64,000 nt of DNA, taken from NCBI GenBank assembly GCA_016110215.1, contig JADWQD010000009.1, positions 1,552,093 through 1,616,092 of the forward strand. The letters are read 5' to 3'. Below, in pieces: positions 10,216 to 19,666 of the stretch. This DNA is from Capronia americana (taxonomy: Eukaryota; Ascomycota; Eurotiomycetes; Chaetothyriales; Herpotrichiellaceae). Both the position numbers and the translations under genes were made by a program. A model generated the notes under the pieces. The model saw only the letters and a program-made list of their open reading frames with translations, ran no database searches and had not been told where the DNA came from. Position 1 is the first letter of the stretch, and each line of letters opens with the position of its first letter.

Positions 10216-12331
10216 ATGATCGCAGATACCACCGACATCGCTTTTGCTAGTCCCGATGGCCACAGTCGTTGTAGGGTTGTCGAGACCGATGCGCTCGTTG
10301 TTGGCACAGGTCCGGCCGGCGCTTCTTTGGCATGTTTTCTAGGGTCACAAGGTCGGGACGTCCGCAAACATGCCCCGGATGCACACAACTCACGATAGGT
10401 TACAGGAATACAAGGCATCATGGTTGGCATCGCGTCAACAACCGCCGACACACCAAGAGCTCACATCACCAATATGGCTGCCATGGGTAAGTATTGCCTT
10501 CACCTCTACAGGAATTTTCAAGCTAAGTCGTAACCGAATGTCTGAGGGATATCGACCTCGAGAGAGACTGTAACCAAGTCGCTAGCCACAACGAAACCAT
10601 GCAACACGTGAGATGGTCATACTCTTTTGCAGGAGAAGAGTTTGGCAGGATGTATTCATGGGGCAACGACCCAGAGCAAAAGGTATTCAAACGTCTGGAA
10701 GATATTAACTTCTTGGCTAATCTTGTTCACCCATCAAGGGCGACTACGAGAAAGCTAGTCCTTGTGTACCAGTGGACTTGCCTCAAACACGCCTGGAGCC
10801 GATCTTGGTCCGCTATGCAACGCTCCATGGATTTAAATGCCGCTTCGATACCGAGTTTGTTTCATCCATCGAGGACAAAGAAACTGGCCGCATCCTGGTG
10901 TCACTCAAGGACAAGCTCAACGGGGTCGAGTTTCAAATCCGTTGTCGATATCTGTTTGGTGCGGATGGGGCTCGCAGCCGTATCGCTACCCAAGTAGATT
11001 TACCGTTGGCTCAAAAGCCCGACAAGGGTATCGCGTACAACGTCCTTGTCAGAGTGGACATGGCTCATCTCATGGATGCTCGTATGGGCAATCTGCACTG
11101 GATCATGCAACCAGACAAGGAACACCCAGATTGGGCCTGGATCTGTGTTGTGCGAATGGTGAAGCCGTGGGACGAATGGATGTTTGTCGTCTTCCCCGAT
11201 CGGAAGGCAGCGTGGGAAGACCACAAGCCTACTAACGAACAGTGGCTGACCCGCATCAAGGAGTTCATCGGCGATAGCTCCATTCCTGCCGAAATAATAG
11301 GTGTCTCCAAATGGCGGATCAACGACACTGTCGCTGATCAATATTCGAAAGGGAACGTGTAAGTCATTCCAGCGAGAATACCCAAGCTACCTGGCGTTGA
11401 GCTTACAACTTTGTCAGGTTCTGCCTGGGAGATGCTGTCCACCGACACCCGCCAATGAACGGCCTGGGGTCCAACACATGCATTCAAGACGCCTTCAACC
11501 TTGGATGGAAAGTCGCATATGTCCTCAAAGGCCTTGCCGGCCCAGAACTGCTGGAGTCATACAGCGTTGAACGTCAGCCGGTGGGCAAAGGCGTGGTTGC
11601 CAGGTATGCTAATATATAGGCTCCCGACTGCTCTCCAAGCGCATCGTGCCAATTGATATTTTAGGGCAAACCAAGGTTTCAACGACTACGGGCCCCTATG
11701 GGACAACCTGGGAATCTTGGAGGATGACGTGGAGAAACGAAGACAGATCTGGCACGAGTTCTCGGAGAATTCCTCGCAAGGCCGACGACGTCGACAAACA
11801 TTCCAGAAGACGCTGCACGCTACCAAATCCGAGATCCAAGGACTGGGCATCGAGATGAACCAACGGTATACCGCACCTCACGCGGCTGTCTACAGAGACG
11901 ACGAAGAGTCCGAGTCTCCGCCCAACTTTATCCGAGATCCCGTTCGCTACTACGAGCCATCCACGTACCCTGGATGTCGCGTGCCTCATGTCTGGCTTAC
12001 GACACTGGTGCCGGGAAAGAAGATCTCGACAATCGATCTCAGTGGCAACGGCCGATTCACATTATTCACCGGCATCGGCGGGCGGGAGACATGGCGGAGC
12101 GCCGCGGAAAGAGTCAAGCAGGAATTGAAAACTCCCATCGAGGTCTTCACCATCGGCTACAGGCAGGACTACGAGGATATCTACATGGACTGGGCGCGGC
12201 TACGGGAAGTGGACGAGGACGGCGCGGTCTTGGTCAGGCCTGATCGATTCGTCGCGTGGAGGAGCCAAAGCATTGCCGAGGACTGCGAGGGCAAATTGGT
12301 CAAGGTCTTGCGTCGCGTGCTGTGTCTTTGA
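10216..12331 (+). CDS. FAD-dependent aromatic monooxygenase (phenol hydroxylase/TfdB type)
   Basis: This flavoprotein monooxygenase of about 614 residues is modelled with exons 10216-10351, 10406-10486, 10528-10682, 10739-11358, 11418-11603 and 11665-12331 (1845 nt). The three flavin motifs are present: ALVVGTGPAGASLA (dinucleotide fold), YLFGADGARSRI (DG motif) and CLGDAVHRHPPMNGLG (GD motif). A C-terminal thioredoxin-like region follows, ending with VRPDRFVAWRS. Relatives hydroxylate phenols such as 2,4-dichlorophenol using NADPH, and many sit in secondary-metabolite or aromatic-catabolism clusters. The last three introns are convincing. The first uses a poor donor (GTCGGG, 54 nt). The second is only 41 nt and leaves three extra residues (VVT) before ECLRDIDLE. 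The N-terminal part may therefore be mis-modelled or beginning to decay. It is flanked by a regulator and a P450 on the same strand. Confidence 0.8.
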
Positions 12332-13184
12332 GTGATCCAACGGGGATCTGCTCCTTTTTGCCAACGTGCGGGAAAGACACAATGAATAAGACGACGATCG
12401 GCAGTTTGTCCGCATAGCCAGCTCGATAACAATGACGGTGGTCCTGTGAATGATCACTCTGATTGAAGCATCGAGTCTATTCTACGGCGTGTTGGCCCGG
12501 GGTCGTTGTCCCCAGTGTCACGTTCGAGTCACTGGCAGTGGGCGCTCTGGCCTCCCAGCTCTAGACGCACTCCCTGCCGGGACGCTCGATAGGCGTTCAA
12601 CGCACCGCGCACCCCGGCCGGTTCCTCCAGGAAATGCGGACTCAATCCGGAGTAGAGAAACCGACCGACTACCATGTATGTGGGGTGCCTGTGTCTTGCT
12701 ATATTCCCTGTCTGCGTGTGTCTGGCCTCGCCCGTTTCTGTCGCGACCCACTGTATGTACTGTAAAATAACGGCACGAGGGGCACGGATTAGTACCAAGC
12801 CACTGCCTATCATGTGGGGGAAGTGCCCTGTAGTATGCTGGATCGAGTGTAGTTGACCAAGTGGGTTTTCCCCAGGTAAAACAATAGCCGAGTTACTCCG
12901 TACTTGGTACTCCGTAACTCGTAACGAACTGCATGCCCGGCTCATGTGTGGGGTACCCCGACTTTTTGAACAGTCGGTCGGGCCGGAGGAGGGAATGCAG
13001 TTTGCCTTTTCGTAAGGAGAGCTCTCAGGAGCTGGACCGCGTGGTGATTATGTAGTTTATGTAGTGGCGTTGAAAAGGATATCCCGAGTCGTTGCTTGCT
13101 TGCTTGCTGCTTGCTGGTGCCCAGCTCTTGTTCCAGAAACGCCATAGTTATCGACACTGACACTGACGAACAGTCGATCACAAG
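12332..13184. other. intergenic, P450 upstream region
   Basis: No gene is seen in this 850-bp gap. It includes the TACTCCGTA motif cluster at 12894-12916 and a short CTTG-rich run near 13095-13117 just before the P450 start. Confidence 0.5.
12894..12916. repeat. TACTCCGTA motif pair (dispersed intergenic motif)
   Basis: TACTCCGTACTTGGTA occupies 12894-12909 and overlaps a second TACTCCGTA (12908-12916). The same 16-mer recurs at 52181-52196, and the 9-mer alone at 18930-18938. All copies are intergenic. Confidence 0.6.
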
Positions 13185-14926
13185 ATGTTGGTCGATACGA
13201 TTATCAACACGGTCGTGCACCTGGTCAACCCGGTGGTTGCTGTTCTTGCGCTGCCTTTGATCCTGGTCGCCCTCGAGTTGCTGTGGATCATCTACGCCAG
13301 GAATTTCCATCCCCTGGCGGATATTCCGGGACCGTGGCTTGCCTCTGTGAGTCGCTTGTGGGTGATGCGCCGGCTCAAGGTTGGGGATATGGACAAGGTG
13401 CAGCGCAATCTGCATCGCAGATACGGCCCCTTGATTCGGATCGCGCCCAACGAAATCTCCTGTGCCGATCCAGAGGCCATCAAGCTTCTCTACAGGACTG
13501 CAGCGCCGCTGACCAAGACCGATTTCTACCCGGTCTGGGGGAACCCGCGCATGTCCAAGTATCGAGACAACTTCTCCCAGGTCGACGAGAGGCTTCATTC
13601 GGAGCGACGAAGGATCGTCAACCACGTGTACAGCTTGTCCAACGTCCTCCAGTCCGAGGCTTCCATCGACAGGGTCACGACAGTCATGGTGGAGAAGCTC
13701 AGCCAGCTGGCTCAAAGCGGTGGTGACTGTGACTTGGGGACCTGGATCCAGTGGCAAGTCACTCGTCGAAAAGGCCTGTTGGAGTGTTTTCCCCGGCTAA
13801 TTTTGGACAGGTATACCTTTGATGTCATCGGAGAGCTCTTCTTTGGTCGGATGTTTGGATTCCTGGAGCAAGGGACTGATTATCAGTCTTGGATCTCTTC
13901 CTTGGATGCTCTCATGCCCGGATTCTGTCAAGTGGCCGTCGCGCCCACTTACTTTCGACCTTTTATTCTCTTGTCTTCGCTTTTCGACTCGAAAATGAAG
14001 GCTGCCATCAAATGCACCGAGACGATGGAGGTTGCAGCCAGGGAAGGCGTTGCGCGAAGGCAGGCAGAGCTTGACCAGGGATCCTCGACCGCTAATAGCC
14101 GGGATTTGCTCCAGCAACTGTTCAACATCCAGCGAGAGAAAGGCGAAAAGATGGACTTCTCGAGGAGAGAAGTCGAACAGGAAGCATACATCGCGCTGTA
14201 AGTATCCGTCATTACCTGATTTGGCTTCGGAACTAGACTGGGGCACTGGGCACTGACTTCGTCTTTTCCCCAGGCTGGCTGGCTCCGATACCACGGCGAT
14301 TGCCATCCGGTCCATTTTTTACTACATTGTCAAAAGCCCGAAAGTATATCAACGACTCCGCGCAGAGATCGACAAGGCCAACGCTGAAGGAGAGCTGTCG
14401 TTCCCGGTCAAGTATGCGCAAGCCCAGAAATTGCCCTACCTGTGCGCTTGCATCAAAGAAGGCATGCGGATGCATCCAAGTGTGGGCTTGACCTTGCCAC
14501 GGTTGATGCCGGCTGGTGGCTTACAGTTCGGCGGCAAGTATATCCCTGAAGGTTACAGGGTTGGCATCAACGCTGCGGTGATCCATTTCGACAAAAGGAT
14601 CTTCGGGGAGGACGCCCACCAATTCCGACCGGAACGGTGGCTTGATCCAGCTGCTGCGGCCAACATGGATAGATATATGTTCCAGTTTGGCTACGGCACC
14701 AGAACATGTATCGGGAAGAATGTGAGAAACGCCCGCGTTCACGAAGTTATGATGAAGCACTAATTTGCCTGCATAGATCTCCTTAGCAGAAATGCACAAG
14801 CTTGTTCCTACCGTGCTTACCAAGCTGGATATCGAATGGAGGGAGGAGGGAAGAAATTGGTCGACACAGAATCATTGGTTCGTCAAGCAAACCGGGATCA
14901 ATGTGCGATTGAAGATGCGATATTGA
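13185..14926 (+). CDS. cytochrome P450 monooxygenase
   Basis: This membrane-anchored P450 is predicted at 517 residues from exons 13185-13753, 13811-14197, 14274-14721 and 14777-14926 (1554 nt). An N-terminal hydrophobic anchor (about residues 10-36) precedes the proline hinge ADIPGPW. The I-helix shows LAGSDTTA, the K-helix KEGMRMHP (ExxR), the PERF-like region FRPERW, and the haem loop FGYGTRTCIGKN with its cysteine ligand. The first intron (13754-13810) begins GC rather than GT (GCAAGT...ACAG). Removing it joins WIQW to YTFDVIGELFFGR exactly as in other members. It is 57 nt without a stop, so retention adds 19 residues in frame. The protein resembles pisatin demethylase/benzoate-type fungal P450s, but the substrate is not predictable. 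It probably works with the adjacent FAD monooxygenase. Confidence 0.9.
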
Positions 14927-15667
14927 GTGGCCAAGATCAGTGAAGCTCGGAATAGGAGGGAATGTCATTCTTAAGCCGCATGTATTGCTTATGACCACGA
15001 TGTCTGATGGTGTTGGTCTTGAAAGATGTGAAGATCGTCAAGGCCATCTGCACCTCAATAGAGACATGAAAGCTTTTGTTTTCCCATGGTCTTAGTCTCC
15101 TTTCCGTTACCACGTGGCACTCGATTATTGAGGACATCATCTTTGCAATTGAGGCCGACTTGCTAGTATCTTCGGGAAGCCCCAAAATAGGAAAAATGTT
15201 CGCCCATCAACGCGGAATGCTACTCTGGCGCGGATGCAGAGGTCATTATGGAGCAGGAGAAGGTAGGGTTGTGGGTGAGTTGAGGTGAGTGCAGGTGAGT
15301 GCAGGGTGAGAGGAAAGTGAATGCAGAGTGGGTATGTATAGCAGTGTTTAAAGCGGCGCGGGTCCGGCGATTGTGAGGTGCAGCCACCAACCATCGCATC
15401 ACAGCAGCAACAACAACAACATCCACTCAGCACATATCCCTACAACCAACATCCTCACGTCCCCTTCCTTGTACCTGGTCGTCGACTCTTGCGGGCTTTG
15501 TGTTGACCCCGCCCTAATTCCCTCTACCATGCATTGATCGACTCTGTTATGACCGGGGCGCATTGTTTTGGACTTCCGAGTCTGTGGATGAATTCATGAC
15601 CTGTTATCACCTTCGGTCGCGTTCGACAGCTCTCCTAGTGTTCTAGCTCTCCTAGCTCTCCTCCGTC
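14927..15667. other. intergenic, upstream of CDC27
   Basis: No gene is seen. The proximal part is pyrimidine-rich and carries short CAA repeats (about 15400-15425), as expected for a 5' UTR and promoter. Confidence 0.5.
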
Positions 15668-18148
15668 ATGGCGCCTACAGCCCATTCTCCCGTCACCTCA
15701 CAGCTACGCCAGTTAATCTACTACCACCTCGACAACAACTTGCTCAAAAACGCCCTCTTCCTTGCATCCCGCCTAGCCGCCTATGAAACTCGTTCTCCCG
15801 AGGCAGCCTACCTCCTCGCCTACTGTCAATTTCAATCGGGATTCCTCAAAGCCGCATGGGATACCTCTCGCGCTTTCGCAGTCAAAGGGAGCCACCTGGG
15901 GTGCGCCTACGTATTTGCCCAGTCCTCACTCGAACTCGGGCGCTTCCTCGAAGGTCTCACAGCACTCGAGAAATGTAAACACCTCTGGCAGAACAGAAAC
16001 TCGTGGGGTCAACACAACGAGTCGAGACGACAACATTTGCCTGACGCCGCAGCTGTATTGTGTTTAAAAGGCAAACTATGGAAGGCCCACAAGAATATTG
16101 ATCAAGCCGTCGAATGCTGGGCTGCCTCCCTCAAGATGAACCCCTTCATGTGGGATGCGTTCACTGGCCTGTGCGATGCAGGTGCAAAGATTGCCGTGCC
16201 CAACATCTACCGGTTGAATGAAGAATTAATAGCCGCCGTACATTTGAACCAGCAGCAAAGTGTCAAGATTGAGCATCCCCCCGGAGAGAAGAGTCACGTC
16301 CCATCAGATCCCTTCGTGTCTAACCAGAGACCCAATAGACCACAAAACAACGTGCTGTGGGAGAAACTCAATGGGAGCAAAGTGAGCGTCAACACCGTCA
16401 GCACAATTCTAGATGAGGAAGGCATGGCCACTCCTGCAACCGAACCTGAACTTGACCAAGGCGTGCTTCAAGGTGCACCTACCAATCAACAGAACGAACC
16501 GCCTGCCGCACCTATGCGGAAGACAAAGACCTCGGCAGAGCCACAGGCAGATCCACCGCCCAGGTGGAAGGCCGGGTCGACTCGGATGAGGTCAAAGATG
16601 AAAGGTGTATCGGACGATGCGACTACCGTCTTGCAAGATCCCCCTCCGCCCCCGCCGGCAGCGCCTTCTAAGAGAACGGTCTCGGGTCAACCCACCGCGC
16701 ACGCAGCGCCATCCAGTATTGCCGAGGGAACGAGAAGAAGTAATCGGTTGCTCAACACCGCGAGGCCTCCTAGTTCGAGTAGTACAGCAGGGAGCAAGAT
16801 TTCCTCTTTGGCCAACACCCTTGGTCTTCGAGAAGGTCGGGATATCAAGAAGGCGAAGGCCCCAGCCATGAAGGGTCGCATGGCAAACGCCTCGACCGTA
16901 GGGAGGGTCGTAAGCGGGAATAGGACGAGGACAGGCTCGGCAGATCAGATGGATGTGGACGCCAAAGAACAAAAGCCGGCCACCAACGCTGGTGCACCTC
17001 CTCCGCTACCGCCCATACCGAATCCCAAAACTCGACCGTCCTCAACCGTCGACCAAGAGATACGAGCCCTCCAAGAACTCCTCGAGCTGTTCGGAAGGAT
17101 CGCTTCAGCTCAACTCAGCCTCACGAACTATGACTGCCAAAACGCCATCCAAATGTATAATGCCCTCCCGTCACCCCAGCGTGAAACACCCTACATCCTA
17201 TCCCAAATCGCCAAAGCATACTACGAGCAAGCCCAATACGCCGAGGCCGAGAAATTCTTCATCCGGGTCCGACAACTCGCCCCCACCCGCCTTGAAGATA
17301 TGGAGGTCTATTCCACCGTGCTCTGGCACCTGAAATCTGAAATCGAACTCGCATATCTCGCCCACGAGCTGATTGAGATTGATCGGCTGTCACCTCAGGC
17401 GTGGTGCGCGATCGGGAACTCCTTTTCCCTCCAACGCGAACACGAACAAGCGTTGAAATGCTTCAAACGATCCACACAGCTCGACTCATCCTTTGCTTAT
17501 GGCTTTACCCTCCAAGGCCATGAATACATCGCCAATGAAGAATTCGAAAAGGCCCTCGACGCGTATCGCTCGGCCATCGCCGCCGACCCGAGGCACTATA
17601 ATGCATGGTACGGCCTGGGCAAGGTCTACGAGAAGATGGGCAAGTGGAGCATCGCGGAGCAGCACTATCGAACCGCCGCCAAGATCAATCCCACGAATGC
17701 TGTGCTCATCTGCTGTATCGGCCTTGTACTTGAGAAGCAGAAACACCCCGAAGACGCACTCCTCATGTATACCCGGGCGTGTTCCCTCGCACCGCAATCC
17801 GCGCTTAGCAGATTCAAGAAAGCACGTTGTCTAATGTCACTTGGACGGCCGAAGGAAGCGCTCGCGGAGCTGAAGATACTGAGGGATGTGGTGCCTGATG
17901 AGGCTAACGTGTGGTTTCTGATGGGGCGGCTGTACAAGATTCTGAGGGAGAAGGGCAATGCAGTGCGGGCGTTCACCATGGCGTTGAATTTAGATCCAAA
18001 GGTATGTGGTTTGGCTTCCTTCCTGTTCAAAGGGTGGTTTTTGGTGCTGACGATTTCTTCTTGCCAGGCCGCTCAGTACATCAAGGATGCAATGGAGAGC
18101 CTGGATGACGATGACGACGAATTTGATGACGACGAGGATATGGAGTGA
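15668..18148 (+). CDS. cdc27: anaphase-promoting complex subunit Cdc27/APC3 (BimA/Nuc2)
   Basis: This TPR scaffold of the anaphase-promoting complex helps ubiquitinate securin and B-type cyclins at mitotic exit. Exons 15668-18001 and 18068-18148 give 804 residues. The first ~170 residues form the N-terminal TPR dimer block (RQLIYYHLDNNLLKNALFLA is typical). A Pro/Ser-rich disordered linker follows to about residue 450. Seven or more C-terminal TPRs then include LSPQAWCAIGNSFSLQREHE and HYNAWYGLGKVYEKMGKWSI, the signature run of Cdc27/BimA. The protein ends in a strongly acidic tail rich in Asp. The single intron (GTATGT...GCCAG, 66 nt) has no in-frame stop, so an unspliced reading gives a 22-residue insertion before AAQYIKDAMESL. 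Splicing is preferred because that removes a hydrophobic insert between two helices. Confidence 0.93.
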   Translation: MAPTAHSPVTSQLRQLIYYHLDNNLLKNALFLASRLAAYETRSPEAAYLLAYCQFQSGFLKAAWDTSRAFAVKGSHLGCAYVFAQSSLELGRFLEGLTALEKCKHLWQNRNSWGQHNESRRQHLPDAAAVLCLKGKLWKAHKNIDQAVECWAASLKMNPFMWDAFTGLCDAGAKIAVPNIYRLNEELIAAVHLNQQQSVKIEHPPGEKSHVPSDPFVSNQRPNRPQNNVLWEKLNGSKVSVNTVSTILDEEGMATPATEPELDQGVLQGAPTNQQNEPPAAPMRKTKTSAEPQADPPPRWKAGSTRMRSKMKGVSDDATTVLQDPPPPPPAAPSKRTVSGQPTAHAAPSSIAEGTRRSNRLLNTARPPSSSSTAGSKISSLANTLGLREGRDIKKAKAPAMKGRMANASTVGRVVSGNRTRTGSADQMDVDAKEQKPATNAGAPPPLPPIPNPKTRPSSTVDQEIRALQELLELFGRIASAQLSLTNYDCQNAIQMYNALPSPQRETPYILSQIAKAYYEQAQYAEAEKFFIRVRQLAPTRLEDMEVYSTVLWHLKSEIELAYLAHELIEIDRLSPQAWCAIGNSFSLQREHEQALKCFKRSTQLDSSFAYGFTLQGHEYIANEEFEKALDAYRSAIAADPRHYNAWYGLGKVYEKMGKWSIAEQHYRTAAKINPTNAVLICCIGLVLEKQKHPEDALLMYTRACSLAPQSALSRFKKARCLMSLGRPKEALAELKILRDVVPDEANVWFLMGRLYKILREKGNAVRAFTMALNLDPKVCGLASFLFKGWFLVLTISSCQAAQYIKDAMESLDDDDDEFDDDEDME

Positions 18149-19666
18149 TGAGAAGTTATCCTTCTTCTGGCCTTTTCTGTTCGGAACTTTTGATCTTCAC
18201 ATCCCTCCAATGGAGGCAGGTTCGAAGTCTTGAAAGAGAATGTGCGATGTGATCAAGGCTGGCTCGCTTTGCATGGATCTGCTCGTGTCATTTGGTCTTC
18301 TGAGGAATGTATCCCCATGACGAGGAAAAGATCAGAATTACTAGCCAGTCAGCTTCCCTCAACTCCATGGCCCATTAATCGACGAAGGGAACGGCACACT
18401 GAGGTTCCCTCCCTTCCACGGTGGCGGAAATGGCAGTCCAGGGTAGGGGCCAGAAAGACCCTGGGGCGGCGTCGTCGGTTGGTCGAGTCATAAAGCGGCA
18501 TGGCCAACGACTCTATGCTTTCCACTTTTGCATTGCCTGTTGGCTGTTTGTCTTTGCGAGCTGCCTATCATACCGATTTTGATTTTTCTTCATGCTTGCT
18601 TGCTTGTATGATCGCATGGCGTGGCGTGGCGTGGCGAGGCGAGGCGAAGCGGAGGGCGGCGAAGACATTGGGCGGGAATGGAACTGGATGGCACGGCATT
18701 AATGGGCCGGGGGCTTTTGTTCCCATCATGCATATGGACCGAGAAAAGGCCAGGGCGACAGACACACAGAGGCACAGTGCATAGAGATAAGGCATCTCAT
18801 CTTAGCGCAGCACAGTACACCACAGTACGGACCCGTCAAGGGAACGAATGCCATCCATCACCTCAGGGTCAGAGACTCCAGAGACTCGAGACGATGAACC
18901 GTGACTCATACAGATCTGACAGTATGCAGTACTCCGTATCATGCATACATGCATGGTCTGTGAATCGATGACACTGTCCTGTAAGAGCCCATCCCATCCG
19001 AGTTTGGCTGGAAAAGGTGACCGTGAATGTGAATATCAGCGCAATGCAGTAACTCTCTACCTACATGAGACGATCCACGTATGATATGTGATACATGAAT
19101 AGACAAGAGATAGACATGCATGCATAAGTAACATGCGAGAAGGCAAGATTAACGTGACTTGGAATGTGATGTATACCACTGCACTCCACAGTATACTCTA
19201 GAATGAAAAAGAGTTGGGGAAGGTGAAGAGTGGGTTCAGACAGTCCCAGGCTTCTGGCTCGCTCTCTAGAGAGTCAATTCGATGGCTATCTACCGAGTAC
19301 CTAGACGAGTCTTTTCTCGTCATGTTGTATACAAAGTCAAGTCGTCATTGGTTGATATACAGGGGATCGTGACTCTGGGGGGATTTCGTTCAATCCCTCG
19401 GAAGCGAACATACAGCATTGGGCACGTAAACAAACTATGGTATCATTGAAAAAGCAAACGCCGGCCAGCAACAAGCGATTCATAGCGTAGATCTCAGCCT
19501 CGCCGATAACAGCACGTCCAGGTATTAACAGGATCATGACCCATGACCCGATTTTTGGAGTCCCAGATGCCTCCCCCAAGGCATCAGCATCACCTCATAC
19601 CATGTTCGTTTTCGTATAATTATCTTCCCGACGTTCTCACTTCCGCCGCGCACAACTTCTCCTATT
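18149..19666. other. convergent intergenic region of 1.5 kb
   Basis: No convincing gene is seen between the CDC27 stop and the stop of the repeat protein on the other strand. It contains a GGCGT/GGCGA short tandem run near 18620-18655, a TACTCCGTA motif at 18930-18938, and CATG-rich sequence near 18940-18955 and 19110-19125. Confidence 0.5.

Noticed and set aside
9917..10219. Forward ORF of 100 codons before the FAD monooxygenase
   Set aside because: It has no domain and is out of frame with the enzyme, and it has low-complexity Arg/Pro/Thr composition.
12942..13757. A 271-codon reverse-strand ORF over the P450 5' part
   Set aside because: It is antisense to a well-supported P450 exon, has no family motif, and its codon pattern is a by-product of the GC-rich coding strand.
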